Positions 15,805-23,867 of a stretch of 29,825 nt of DNA are shown here, piece by piece (positions within the stretch are counted from its first letter, which is position 1; each line of letters starts with the position of its first letter). The notes under the pieces were generated by a model, which was given only the letters and a program-made list of their open reading frames with translations, was not told the origin of the DNA and made no database searches. The position numbers and the translations under genes were made by a program. Origin of the DNA: DATGLE01 sp035294325 (GTDB taxonomy: Bacteria; Chloroflexota; Ktedonobacteria; Ktedonobacterales; Ktedonobacteraceae); NCBI GenBank assembly GCA_035294325.1, contig DATGLE010000107.1, forward strand, positions 1 through 29,825, written 5' to 3'.

Positions 15805-17314
15805 GTATTTCCCCGGCGTGCAGGCGCTGCGCAACGTCAGCCTCGGCGTAGAGGCTGGCGAAGTGCACGCGCTCGTCGGCGAGAACGGCGCGGGTAAATC
15901 GACGCTGGTCAAAATTATCTCCGGCGCCTACCGTCCCGATAGTGGCCGCATCATCTTCGATGGCGTCACCTTCGATGAATTTTCGCCCGCCTATGCCACC
16001 GCTCATGGCATCTCCGTGGTTCACCAGCGCCAGCAGCTCGTGCCCTGGCTCTCGGTAGAGGAGAACATCCTGCTTGGCAAGCAGCCGCGCCGCCTGGGTG
16101 TGGTAGTCGATATGCGGGCCAGGCGCCGGCTTGCCCGCGAACTGTTAGCACAGATGCACCTGGAGATCAACCCCGCTACGCCGGTTGCACAGCTCTCTCC
16201 CGTCGAGCAGCAGGAGGTGGTCATCGCAAAGGCCCTCTACCAGAAGGCCAGGCTGCTGATTCTCGATGAGCCGACGGCGGCGCTGGGGCCTGCGCAGATC
16301 GAGCGCCTTTTCGAGTTGATCCGCGAATTGTGTTCGCAGGGCGTGAGCGTTCTCTATATTTCTCATCACCTTGAGGAGATCTTTCAGCTTGCTCAGAGCC
16401 TGACCGTCCTGCGCGATGGCGTGGTGGTGACGACACGGCCAGTTCAGGAACTCACGCAGGGCGAGGTCGTTGATATGATGGCCGGGCACCATGTGACTGT
16501 CGCCCGCGATGTGCCGGAAGACGCCCTCACGCCCGCCGCCGGGAGGCCGCTGGAAGAAGCGGCCTCCCTGTTAGAGTTGCGCGGGTTGAGCGCGGGCCCG
16601 GTCTTGCGCGAGATCGATTTGAGCGTTCCGGCGGGCCAGGTTGTGGGGGTGACGGGCATCGTTGGCGCCGGCGGTCATGACCTGGCCCTGACGCTCTTTG
16701 GCTTGATGGAACCGTTCGCGGGCGAATGCCGGCTCAGGGGCAAGGCGTATACGCCGCGCGGTCCCCAGCAGGCGATTGAGCAGGGGATATTCCTGGTCCC
16801 CGAAAATCCGGGCCGCGATGGGCTGGTCGGGCTGATGTCGGTTGCCCAGAATATGACCATCGTGGATTTGCCCGCGATTACGCGCGCTGGTATTTTGCAA
16901 CTTAAGGAAGAGGCGCGGGTGGCGCGCTCGTATGTATCATCGCTGCATATCGCTACGCCAACCATCGAGCGGGAGGTGCGCGCGCTCTCCGGCGGCAACC
17001 AGCAAAAGGTTCTGCTGGCGAAAGCGTTGCAGGCGAAAGCGCAGGTGCTTATTTTAGAGGAGCCGACGCAGGGAGTCGATGTCAATGCGAAGGAAGAGAT
17101 CCATCGCATTATTCGCGAACTGGCCGCCGGCGGCAAGGCCGTCCTGGTGATCTCAACGGATATCCGTGACCTGTTACAATTTACTGATCGTATGCTTGTA
17201 TTGCGCAAAGGGCGCATCGTTGCCGATATACCTACGATTGAGGGTAATTACACAAAGATACTCAATTTGACATTAGGGACGGAGGATGTATCTTGGAGCC
17301 AAGAAAAAGCATAG
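15773..17314 (+). CDS. ABC importer ATP-binding protein, ribose/CUT2 type (RbsA-like)
   Basis: This 513-residue protein has two fused ABC domains, as in RbsA/XylG/MglA. Domain 1 has Walker A GENGAGKST (36-44), signature LSPVEQQ (141-147) and Walker B LLILDEPT (161-168). Domain 2 has the usual degenerate Walker A (GIVGAGGHD) and a good signature LSGGNQQK near residue 404, followed by LILEEPTQGVDV. It powers uptake through the permease encoded next. It starts inside the Mo-subunit gene with AAGGAAG just upstream, and its end overlaps the permease gene by 22 bases, so translation is likely coupled along the operon. Class members import pentoses and other polyols but also other small molecules. 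Confidence 0.93.
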   Translation: MALLEVEEINKYFPGVQALRNVSLGVEAGEVHALVGENGAGKSTLVKIISGAYRPDSGRIIFDGVTFDEFSPAYATAHGISVVHQRQQLVPWLSVEENILLGKQPRRLGVVVDMRARRRLARELLAQMHLEINPATPVAQLSPVEQQEVVIAKALYQKARLLILDEPTAALGPAQIERLFELIRELCSQGVSVLYISHHLEEIFQLAQSLTVLRDGVVVTTRPVQELTQGEVVDMMAGHHVTVARDVPEDALTPAAGRPLEEAASLLELRGLSAGPVLREIDLSVPAGQVVGVTGIVGAGGHDLALTLFGLMEPFAGECRLRGKAYTPRGPQQAIEQGIFLVPENPGRDGLVGLMSVAQNMTIVDLPAITRAGILQLKEEARVARSYVSSLHIATPTIEREVRALSGGNQQKVLLAKALQAKAQVLILEEPTQGVDVNAKEEIHRIIRELAAGGKAVLVISTDIRDLLQFTDRMLVLRKGRIVADIPTIEGNYTKILNLTLGTEDVSWSQEKA

Positions 17315-18294
17315 GTGTAACGCGCGAAAGCAGCCCCGGTTTGCCGCGACCCGGGGCTGCGCTAAAAGCATTTCGTCTCAGGTTTGATCCAACCACCTAC
17401 GGTTCGACCATCGTCCTCGTCGTCGGAATCATTCTGACCTCGATCTTTTCGCCTGCGTTTTTGACGCTTTCCAATATTTCAAATCTACTGACACAGATTG
17501 CTGTGCTTGGTATCGTGACGATGGGACAGACGATAGTGCTGGTCTCGGCTGGTATCGATCTGTCGGTGGGCAGCAATGCGGCGCTTTCCGGCGTGGTCTG
17601 CGGCCTGATGTTTCAGGCGGGCATACCGCTGTGGGCAGGTTGTATAGCCGCTCTGGCGTGCGCGACGGTGATAGGGCTGATTAACGGCCTGCTCATCTCA
17701 TGGCGCCGCGTTGAGCCATTTATCATTACACTGGGCATGATGACCTTGCTGGAAGGAATTGCCGAGCTGATTACGGGAGGCAGCCCGATCAATGATATGG
17801 GCGCGCTCGCAACGACGCTGGGCGGCACAATACCGGTGGTCAATGTCCCCGTATCAATCCTGATCCTCTTTATTATGGTTATCCTCACCTGGGCTTTTCT
17901 GCGCTGGACGCCACTGGGACGCAACGCCTATGCCATCGGCGGCAATGAAGAGGCCAGCTTTCTCTCTGGTGTCTCCATCAAACGCACCAAGATCTATCTC
18001 TACACCCTCGCTGGACTGGTTGCAGGCATTGGCGCCCTTGTCCTCAGTGGCATTCTCAATGCTGCCGAAGCTAATATCGGCGTCGGCCTGGAACTGCAAT
18101 CCATTGCCGCGGCAGTGATCGGGGGAACGCTTCTGTTTGGTGGCAGAGGCGGCGCCTGGCGCTCACTCCAGGGTGTATTGTTGCTGGGGTTTGTCTCGAA
18201 TGCATTGAACCTGCTTTCGGTTGGAGCAAACTACCAGAATATTGCTCTGGGCATCATTGTGATCATTGCTGTACTGGTACAGAAAACCCGGTAA
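17293..18294 (+). CDS. ABC importer permease, ribose/CUT2 type (RbsC-like)
   Basis: This is a 333-residue membrane protein with about eight to ten hydrophobic segments from residue 36 on. Family marks are LTQIAVLGIVTMGQTIVLVSAGIDLSVGS near the start and the cytoplasmic coupling loop NAYAIGGNEEASFLSGVSIKRTK. A single permease gene implies a homodimer. The start is TTG 17293, with GGAGG at 17281-17285 eight bases upstream; the nearby ATG 17286 is in another frame that does not encode this protein. The binding-protein gene follows after a 221-base gap. Confidence 0.92.
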   Translation: MEPRKSIGVTRESSPGLPRPGAALKAFRLRFDPTTYGSTIVLVVGIILTSIFSPAFLTLSNISNLLTQIAVLGIVTMGQTIVLVSAGIDLSVGSNAALSGVVCGLMFQAGIPLWAGCIAALACATVIGLINGLLISWRRVEPFIITLGMMTLLEGIAELITGGSPINDMGALATTLGGTIPVVNVPVSILILFIMVILTWAFLRWTPLGRNAYAIGGNEEASFLSGVSIKRTKIYLYTLAGLVAGIGALVLSGILNAAEANIGVGLELQSIAAAVIGGTLLFGGRGGAWRSLQGVLLLGFVSNALNLLSVGANYQNIALGIIVIIAVLVQKTR

Positions 18295-18402
18295 AGGAGG
18301 TGAAGCCAGCTTTGCATATGCCCTTTTAACCAACCCGATGTTGCATGTTTGGATGCGCCGGCGGCGGACCTTCCAGGGGAAAGTCTGCGGGCAGAGCGCC
18401 GG

Positions 18403-18427
18403 CGGCTCACCACGCAGCGGTGAGCCG
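18403..18427 (+). repeat. 9-bp hairpin between permease and binding-protein genes
   Basis: CGGCTCACC (18403-18411) and GGTGAGCCG (18419-18427) pair perfectly around a seven-base loop, inside the 221-base gap 18295-18515. It could protect or attenuate mRNA so that the binding protein is made at a different level from the permease. There is no T-run, so a full terminator is doubtful. Confidence 0.5.
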
Positions 18428-18515
18428 TCAGCAAGGCTTGCGCCTGGCGCTAAATTTTAAACATCAAATTTCGCGCGTGAATAAACTCCAGACGATTTTT
18501 TCAGGAGGGGAGTGC

Positions 18516-19592
18516 ATGTCTCGTCGTTTGCATTACAACACATCTCGTCATCAGTGGCTGACCGCCATAGCTAGCTTGCTGGTTATTCTCAGTGTATTCC
18601 TTGCGGCCTGTGGAGGCAGTTCCAGTTCCAGCAGCGGCTCTACCGGCTCCAGTTCCGGCAACAAAAAGCTGACGATAGCGTTCCTGCGGCCCGGCCCCGA
18701 TCCGTACTACCAGGATGGGCAGCGCGCCGCTGTGATGGCCGGTCAACAACTGGGCGTCAACGTCCAGACCTATTTCTCTAATAATAGCCAGTCCCAGGAG
18801 CTAGCCAACGTGCAGGACGCCATCTCCAAACACGTCGATGGCATTCTGATGTACGCCGTCTCCCTCTCCGCCGAGTCGGCTGATGTCGCTGCCGCCAACG
18901 CCGCGCACATCCCCATCTTTCTCCTGTATGGCTACGACAAAGATATCCTGCCCAGAGTGGCCGGCTTTGAACAGGTCAACCTCATCGAGTACGGCAAAGG
19001 AGTGGGCACCTGGCTCTCCCAGCATCTTGCCAGTGGCAAGGTCGCCATCATCACCGGACTGCTGGGCCGGGGCGACGCTGAAGCGTATGCTCAGGGCTTC
19101 CGTGAGGGGCTGAGCCAGAACCCCAACCTCAGCGTTGTGGCGCAACTGCCCGGAGACTGGAACCGGCAGAAGGCCCAGAACGCGACGCAGGACCTGATCA
19201 CGGCGCATCCCGATCTCAAGGGGCTGTATGTGGAGAACGAAGACATGGCAATTGGCGCCATTCTGGCCTTGCAGCGAGCGGGCAAGCTCTCGCAGGTGAC
19301 GGTGGTCTCCTCCAATGGCGCCCCTTATGGACTGGAGGCGATCAGCAAGGGGCAGATCCAGGCGTCTAACACCTGCTCGCCGGCGTTAGAGGCGGTGATG
19401 GGCCTGCGCCTCCTGCTGGGAGTGATTAACCATAAGACGCAGCCCGGGCATCTGTATTATTCGTTGACCAAATTCGTCACGAAGGCTAACATTAACGAGG
19501 CCAATCCCTGGGTGCCCACCGATAGCGATGTGCAGCGCTGGCTCTCCTTGCCCCTCTTGCAGCCGGTTCCCGATAGCCAGTTGCCCTCGTAA
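18516..19592 (+). CDS. ABC importer substrate-binding lipoprotein (RbsB-like)
   Basis: This 358-residue protein starts with a lipoprotein signal peptide: basic N-terminus, hydrophobic core about 15-29, lipobox LAAC with C32. A Ser/Gly-rich spacer (35-49) follows. The mature part is a periplasmic-binding-protein-like fold of the sugar type: KLTIAFLRPGPDPYYQDGQRA, then VDGILMYAVSLSAES and GLYVENEDMAIGAILALQ. It should be anchored outside the membrane and feed the permease. The sugar-type PDPYY segment is only a fold marker, not proof of a sugar ligand. AGGAGG at 18503-18508, seven bases before ATG 18516, fixes the start. It is the last gene of the importer set. Confidence 0.92.
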   Translation: MSRRLHYNTSRHQWLTAIASLLVILSVFLAACGGSSSSSSGSTGSSSGNKKLTIAFLRPGPDPYYQDGQRAAVMAGQQLGVNVQTYFSNNSQSQELANVQDAISKHVDGILMYAVSLSAESADVAAANAAHIPIFLLYGYDKDILPRVAGFEQVNLIEYGKGVGTWLSQHLASGKVAIITGLLGRGDAEAYAQGFREGLSQNPNLSVVAQLPGDWNRQKAQNATQDLITAHPDLKGLYVENEDMAIGAILALQRAGKLSQVTVVSSNGAPYGLEAISKGQIQASNTCSPALEAVMGLRLLLGVINHKTQPGHLYYSLTKFVTKANINEANPWVPTDSDVQRWLSLPLLQPVPDSQLPS

Positions 19593-19643
19593 GAGTGCCT
19601 TTCAGATGCCCACACTGGCGCGCGCTACAGGCACACGCCGGAT

Positions 19644-19694
19644 AGAGTTTGCGGTGGGAACCCGGGCTTAGCCCGGGTTCCCACCGCAAACTCT
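19644..19694 (+). repeat. Perfect 24-bp inverted repeat after the binding-protein gene
   Basis: Arms 19644-19667 and 19671-19694 are exact reverse complements around the loop TTA; the core is GGTGGGAACCCGGGC. It starts 52 bases after the importer operon ends and lies before the nad promoter. It is well placed to stop transcription, although CTCTAT rather than a T-run follows. Confidence 0.85.
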
Positions 19695-19706
19695 CTCTAT
19701 CAAACA

Positions 19707-19735
19707 TGGACAATTCTGCCAAAATCTGGTATACT
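19707..19735 (+). promoter_or_regulatory. Promoter of the nadBCA operon
   Basis: TGGACA (19707-19712), a 17-base spacer and TATACT (19730-19735) preceded by an extended TGg (19727-19729) make a near-consensus sigma-A promoter. Transcription would start near 19742. Confidence 0.7.
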
Positions 19736-19742
19736 GAGACTT

Positions 19743-19801
19743 GGTGTAAGAATGACACCTTTTCTTTTTTATCCGTCGAGTAAGTGTAAATTATACACTT
19801 A
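19743..19801 (+). promoter_or_regulatory. Two inverted repeats, candidate operators of nadBCA
   Basis: GGTGT-N7-ACACC lies at 19743-19759, right at the predicted transcription start. TAAGTGTA-N5-TACACTTA, a perfect 8-bp inverted repeat, lies at 19781-19801. Both share the core GTGTAA/TTACAC-like half-site (GGTGTAAG and AAGTGTAAA), which suggests one regulator binding twice. NAD synthesis genes are known targets of repressors such as NiaR and NrtR. I cannot assign this site to either from memory. Confidence 0.55.
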
Positions 19802-19973
19802 TTAAAGACGTGTTTGAGAATCACGACGCCGGCGGTACCGCCATGAAGAATGTTAACCATCAAGATCGGCAATCCTTTATGCGTGCCGCTACGCCACCGG
19901 AGGCATTTCCGTTCTGGTTGGTGGCTTTCATCATCGCGGGCCACTCCAGGGCGTGATGAGAGGAGAACAGGCT

Positions 19974-21659
19974 ATGGCCTCTAGTCAACCGTTCGATGTC
20001 GCTATTGTCGGAGGAGGCATCGCCGGCCTCTCGCTGGCCTTGCGTTTACCAGCGAATATGCGTGTGGCCCTCTTCACAAAGGGACAACTGGGCGAGAGCA
20101 ACACACGCTATGCTCAGGGAGGTCTCGCGGCGGCATTGGGAGCGGATGATAGCCCTCAACTCCATTTCCAGGATACACTGGCCGCCGGAGCCGGTTTGTG
20201 CGATGAAGCGGCTGTACGCACCCTGGTGGAGCAGGCTCCCGCCGCAGTGCGCTGGCTGATGGCGATGGGGGTGCAGTTTGATCGCGCGCAGCCGGGGAGC
20301 GATACGCATGCGACGCCCGATGGGCTGTTGCTGGGCCGCGAGGGTGCACACTGCCGCCGGCGCGTGCTGCACGCCGGTGGGGATGCCACGGGGGCGGAGA
20401 TCGAGCGGGCGCTGATAACTGCGCTGCGGGCGCGTTCTTCGCTGGCCCTCTATGAAGAGACCTTTATCACCGATCTCCTGCTGCGCGATGGAGCTTGCGC
20501 CGGGGTGAGCGCTATCGACTGCGAGGGACGCCCTTTCACACTCGATGCGCGAGCGACGGTGTTAGCCAGTGGCGGCGCGGGCAGTCTCTGGCTGCATACC
20601 TCTAATCCGGCCGGTGCAACCGCTGATGGTCTGGCCCTGGCCTGGCGAGCGGGCGCCGCGCTGGTCGATCTTGAGTTTATGCAGTTTCATCCAACCGTGC
20701 TGGTGGCGGATGGCTCATCGCACCTGATCTCCGAGGCGGTGCGCGGCGAGGGGGCATACCTGCGCAATCACGCGGGCGAGCGCTTCATGCCACGCTACAG
20801 TGACCAGGCCGAACTGGCCCCGCGTGATGTAGTGGCCCGCGCTATTCTCAGCGAAATGCTGGCGGAGCAGGCGGAGTGCCAGTATCTTGACCTGCGCCAT
20901 CTCCCCGCCGCGAAGATGCATGCTCGTTTCCCCACGATCTCCGCCATCTGTCGCCAGCATGGTCTTGACCTGGCGCGCGATCTTCTGCCAGTAGCGCCGG
21001 CGGCGCACTACTGCATGGGCGGCATCATGGTCGATAGCTGCGGGCGTACCACCGTGCCCGGCCTCTATGCGGTGGGAGAAGTTGCCTGTACCGGCGTGCA
21101 TGGAGCGAACAGACTTGCCAGCAACTCACTGCTCGAAGGGCTGGTCTATGGCCTGCGTGTGGCCGATGGCCTCGCGTCTGGCACTGTTACACACAGCAGG
21201 CAGGCGCCGCGTAAAGGAACAACGCTCATCACCTGTGATGATTCTCTGCCAGAACAGATTCCGTCAACTGGTAATACTGACGAGCTAATTACTGAACAAG
21301 TACGACGCGAACTGCGACAAATTATGTGGCAGCACGTCTCACTCCGTCGTGATGGGGATGGGCTGCTTGAGGCAAGGCGCAGGGTAAGGGCGCTGCGTCA
21401 CAGTTTACTTGCCGCGAGCCACGCCAGGGAGCACCGTGGGATAGAGCGCCAGTGGATCGAGACGTTCAACATGCTCCAGGTAGCCGAACTGGTAATTGCG
21501 GCTGCACTGGAACGCCGCGAGAGCCGGGGGAGCCATTGGAGGCTCGACTATCAGTTCCTCGATAAAGCCCTGGCCGGGCGGCACTACGCTTTTCAGCGCT
21601 CGAACATCCATGCGTATCGATTATATCGCTCAGCAGAGGAGGTAAGATCACATGCTTAA
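19974..21659 (+). CDS. nadB: L-aspartate oxidase
   Basis: This 561-residue flavoprotein oxidises L-aspartate to iminoaspartate, the first step of de novo NAD synthesis, in the cytosol. It has an N-terminal FAD-binding fold (DVAIVGGGIAGLSLAL), the succinate-dehydrogenase-family loop SNTRYAQGGLAAAL, FMQFHPT with the substrate histidine, SEAVRGEGAYLRN, and VGEVACTGVHGANRLASNSLLEGLVYG with a conserved active-site arginine. A helical C-terminal domain follows. Length is slightly above the usual 530-540. ATG 19974 is chosen from GAGGAG eight bases upstream; GTG 19953 and ATG 19956 are in-frame alternatives. It overlaps nadC by eight bases. Confidence 0.95.
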   Translation: MASSQPFDVAIVGGGIAGLSLALRLPANMRVALFTKGQLGESNTRYAQGGLAAALGADDSPQLHFQDTLAAGAGLCDEAAVRTLVEQAPAAVRWLMAMGVQFDRAQPGSDTHATPDGLLLGREGAHCRRRVLHAGGDATGAEIERALITALRARSSLALYEETFITDLLLRDGACAGVSAIDCEGRPFTLDARATVLASGGAGSLWLHTSNPAGATADGLALAWRAGAALVDLEFMQFHPTVLVADGSSHLISEAVRGEGAYLRNHAGERFMPRYSDQAELAPRDVVARAILSEMLAEQAECQYLDLRHLPAAKMHARFPTISAICRQHGLDLARDLLPVAPAAHYCMGGIMVDSCGRTTVPGLYAVGEVACTGVHGANRLASNSLLEGLVYGLRVADGLASGTVTHSRQAPRKGTTLITCDDSLPEQIPSTGNTDELITEQVRRELRQIMWQHVSLRRDGDGLLEARRRVRALRHSLLAASHAREHRGIERQWIETFNMLQVAELVIAAALERRESRGSHWRLDYQFLDKALAGRHYAFQRSNIHAYRLYRSAEEVRSHA

Positions 21660-22494
21660 CCTGCCCGAAGCGCTCATCAGGCGTGCTTTAGAAGAGGATG
21701 GCGCCTGGGCCGATATCACTACCCTGAGCACTGTGCCGGAGGATCAGCCGGCCACAGCCAGCATTATCGCGCGCCAGGCGGGCGTAATCGCCGGACTGGA
21801 CGTTGCTATCGCAACATTCCGCATGCTTGATCCACGCGTTGCCGTTGAAGCGCTGGTGCACGATGGTACTGCCGTCCAGCCCGGCGATGTGCTGGCGCAC
21901 CTGCAAGGTCTGGCGCGCTCGCTTTTAAGTGCCGAGCGTGTCGCTCTCAACTTCCTCGGCCATCTCTCCGGCATCGCTACAGTCACGGCGCAGTGCGTGC
22001 GCGCAATCGAAGGCACAGGAGCGCGTATCCTCGATACGCGCAAGACGACGCCGGGACTGCGTGCCCTGGAGAAAGCGGCAGTGCGGATGGGCGGCGGTCA
22101 CAACCACCGTTTCGGTTTGAGCGATGGAGTATTGATTAAGGATAACCATATCAAGGCGGCGAGCGGCATTCCGCAGGCTATCGCGGCAGCGCGGCGCACG
22201 GCACAGCACCTGCTCAAGATTGAGATCGAATGCGAGACGCTTGCCGAGGTCCAGCAGGCTGTGGAGGCAGATGCGGACGTAATCTTGCTGGACAATATGG
22301 ATCTGGAAACGATGCGCAGTGCAGTGCAGTTTGTGCGAATGAATGCTTCGCGAGTTCTGATCGAAGCTTCAGGTAACATAGGCACGAACGCGGCGCGTTT
22401 GAGAGCGGTGGCCGAGACGGGCGTCGATTTCATCTCGCTGGGAGCAGTGACGCACTCGGCCCCCAATTTCGATGTTTCACTGGAATTTGCCTGA
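21652..22494 (+). CDS. nadC: Nicotinate-nucleotide pyrophosphorylase (quinolinate phosphoribosyltransferase)
   Basis: This 280-residue enzyme condenses quinolinate with PRPP to nicotinate mononucleotide and CO2. Diagnostic motifs are SAERVALNFLGHLSGIAT, ILDTRKTTPGLRALEKAAVRMGGGHNHR, GVLIKDNHI, and the C-terminal IEASGNI and GVDFISLGAVTHSA. Length is normal. The start at 21652 lies inside the last codons of nadB and has GGAGG about nine bases upstream, consistent with translational coupling. The order nadB-nadC-nadA is the one found in B. subtilis. Confidence 0.96.
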   Translation: MLNLPEALIRRALEEDGAWADITTLSTVPEDQPATASIIARQAGVIAGLDVAIATFRMLDPRVAVEALVHDGTAVQPGDVLAHLQGLARSLLSAERVALNFLGHLSGIATVTAQCVRAIEGTGARILDTRKTTPGLRALEKAAVRMGGGHNHRFGLSDGVLIKDNHIKAASGIPQAIAAARRTAQHLLKIEIECETLAEVQQAVEADADVILLDNMDLETMRSAVQFVRMNASRVLIEASGNIGTNAARLRAVAETGVDFISLGAVTHSAPNFDVSLEFA

Positions 22495-22516
22495 TCCATT
22501 TGTAAGGAGGAGATTT

Positions 22517-23701
22517 ATGGCCCTGCAAACGAAATGTGCGGAAAGCCAGGAGACGCGTATCCTGCCCCTGCTCTCACCTCAAACGCGCTCGCGGCACGAT
22601 CTTTCCAGGCGTAGCGATACTATTCCGCTTTTCTATGCGCAGATGGAGGGCGAGGAACTGGATCGTCGCATCAGCGCTGCGAAGGCGGCGCTGGGAGAAC
22701 GACTGGTGATCCTCGGCCATCACTATCAGCGCGACGAGATTATCAAATATGCTGACTTCCGGGGTGACTCGTTCAAGCTCGCGCAACTGGCCGCCGCGCG
22801 TCCCCAGGCCGACTACATCGTGTTTTGCGGCGTGCATTTCATGGCCGAGAGCGCCGATATTCTGAGCGCTCCACATCAGAAGGTAATCTTGCCCAATCCT
22901 GCGGCCGGCTGCTCGATGGCCGATATGGCGAACATCGCCGAGGTTGAGGAATGCTGGCAGGTGCTGGCAGATCTGCTTGGGGAGGATGCCGGCATTATCC
23001 CCGTGACCTACATGAACTCCGCTGCCAGTCTCAAAGCCTTCTGTGGGCGCAACGGTGGCATCGTCTGTACCTCCTCGAATGCTCCTTCAGTCATCGAATG
23101 GGCGTTCAGCCAGGGGCAGCGCGTGCTATTCTTCCCGGATGAACACCTGGGACGTAATACCGCGTTGAGATATGGCATTCCCGAAGAGCGGATGGCCGTC
23201 TGGAATCCTGAAGATCCAATGGCTGCCGTCGATGCCGAGGAAGAGATCGAACGCGCGAAGATCATACTCTGGAAGGGCTACTGCTCCACGCACATGCGCT
23301 TCAACGTGCAGCAGATCGCCAGAGCGCGTGCCGAATATCCGGGCATCAAGATCCTGGTGCATCCTGAGTGCCGCCGCGAAGTAGTCGAGGCCGCCGACCT
23401 CTATGGCTCAACCGAGTATATCATCCGCCAGATTGAAGATGCTCCGCCGGGCAGCAAGTGGGGCGTAGGCACCGAAATTAACCTTGTGCATCGTCTTGCG
23501 CAAGAACACCCGGAGCAGCTCATTTTCTGCCTCGATCCGATTGTTTGTCCTTGCTCCACCATGTATCGCATTCACCCGGCCTATCTTGCCTGGGTGCTGG
23601 AGGCGCTGGTCGAGGGCGAGGTCATTAACCGGGTAAGTGTCGATGAAGAGACAGCTCATTGGGCGCGCGTTGCCCTGCAACGTATGCTCGCGCTGGCGTA
23701 A
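22517..23701 (+). CDS. nadA: Quinolinate synthase (4Fe-4S enzyme)
   Basis: This 394-residue protein condenses iminoaspartate with dihydroxyacetone phosphate to quinolinate. It has VILGHHYQRDEIIKYAD at about 64-80. The cluster cysteines are C104 (VFCGVHFMAESADIL), C184 (GIVCTSSNAP) and C344 or C346 (IVCPCSTMYRIHP). A roughly 45-residue N-terminal extension precedes the first domain. AAGGAGG at 22504-22510 sets the start at ATG 22517; the frame is open further upstream into nadC without a site. It is the last gene of the operon. Confidence 0.96.
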   Translation: MALQTKCAESQETRILPLLSPQTRSRHDLSRRSDTIPLFYAQMEGEELDRRISAAKAALGERLVILGHHYQRDEIIKYADFRGDSFKLAQLAAARPQADYIVFCGVHFMAESADILSAPHQKVILPNPAAGCSMADMANIAEVEECWQVLADLLGEDAGIIPVTYMNSAASLKAFCGRNGGIVCTSSNAPSVIEWAFSQGQRVLFFPDEHLGRNTALRYGIPEERMAVWNPEDPMAAVDAEEEIERAKIILWKGYCSTHMRFNVQQIARARAEYPGIKILVHPECRREVVEAADLYGSTEYIIRQIEDAPPGSKWGVGTEINLVHRLAQEHPEQLIFCLDPIVCPCSTMYRIHPAYLAWVLEALVEGEVINRVSVDEETAHWARVALQRMLALA

Positions 23702-23752
23702 CGATGTGGCACATAAACCCTGCGATGACGTAGAATAAGGGAAAATATGGTG

Positions 23753-23789
23753 TGGTGTGGGCCAGGCACGAAGTGCCTGGCCCACACCA
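23753..23789. repeat. Perfect 17-bp inverted repeat after nadA
   Basis: Arms 23753-23769 and 23773-23789 pair exactly around GAA. The outer ten bases TGGTGTGGGC/GCCCACACCA are identical to a segment of the palindrome at 1973-2035, while the inner bases differ (CAGGCAC here). It lies 51 bases past nadA and is followed by TATAAAAAG. It is likely a transcription stop or a dispersed palindromic element. Confidence 0.85.
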
Positions 23790-23838
23790 TATAAAAAGCG
23801 AGCGCCGCAGGCGTAAGGACGCTTTGGCGCCGCCTATC

Positions 23839-23847
23839 TGGTACACT
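23839..23847 (+). promoter_or_regulatory. Possible extended -10 element of the peroxiredoxin gene
   Basis: TGGTACACT resembles the extended -10 of the nad promoter (TGGTATACT), but no clear -35 precedes it. If used, the leader would be only about 14 bases and end at the ribosome-binding site. Confidence 0.3.
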
Positions 23848-23867
23848 CTTGGTAAAGGAGATAGTTT

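Larger units (their letters stand above)
19593..19973. other. Intergenic region: terminator-like palindrome, nad promoter and leader
   Basis: This 381-base gap holds the perfect hairpin at 19644-19694, a strong promoter (19707-19735), two inverted repeats and a roughly 230-base untranslated leader. The leader contains the 12-base palindrome GGCGGTACCGCC (19831-19842) and a 37-codon reading frame (19843-19956, starting MKNVNHQDRQ) that lacks a ribosome-binding site. I see no riboswitch that I recognise. Confidence 0.6.

Noticed and set aside
19492..19944. Minus-strand frame of 150 codons
   Set aside because: It overlaps the end of the binding-protein gene, reads through the perfect hairpin and the nad promoter, and has no family features.
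19843..19956. 37-codon frame in the nad leader
   Set aside because: No ribosome-binding site; noted only as part of the leader.
19742..19973. NAD-sensing riboswitch in the nad leader
   Set aside because: No known conserved motif could be recognised by eye; the inverted repeats at its start are better explained as protein operators.
13390..23701. Functional link between the Mo-hydroxylase (nicotinate dehydrogenase-like split) and the nearby nadBCA genes
   Set aside because: The nad operon has its own promoter and lies behind a strong palindrome. Its enzymes make nicotinate mononucleotide from aspartate, so proximity alone is not evidence of nicotinate breakdown.
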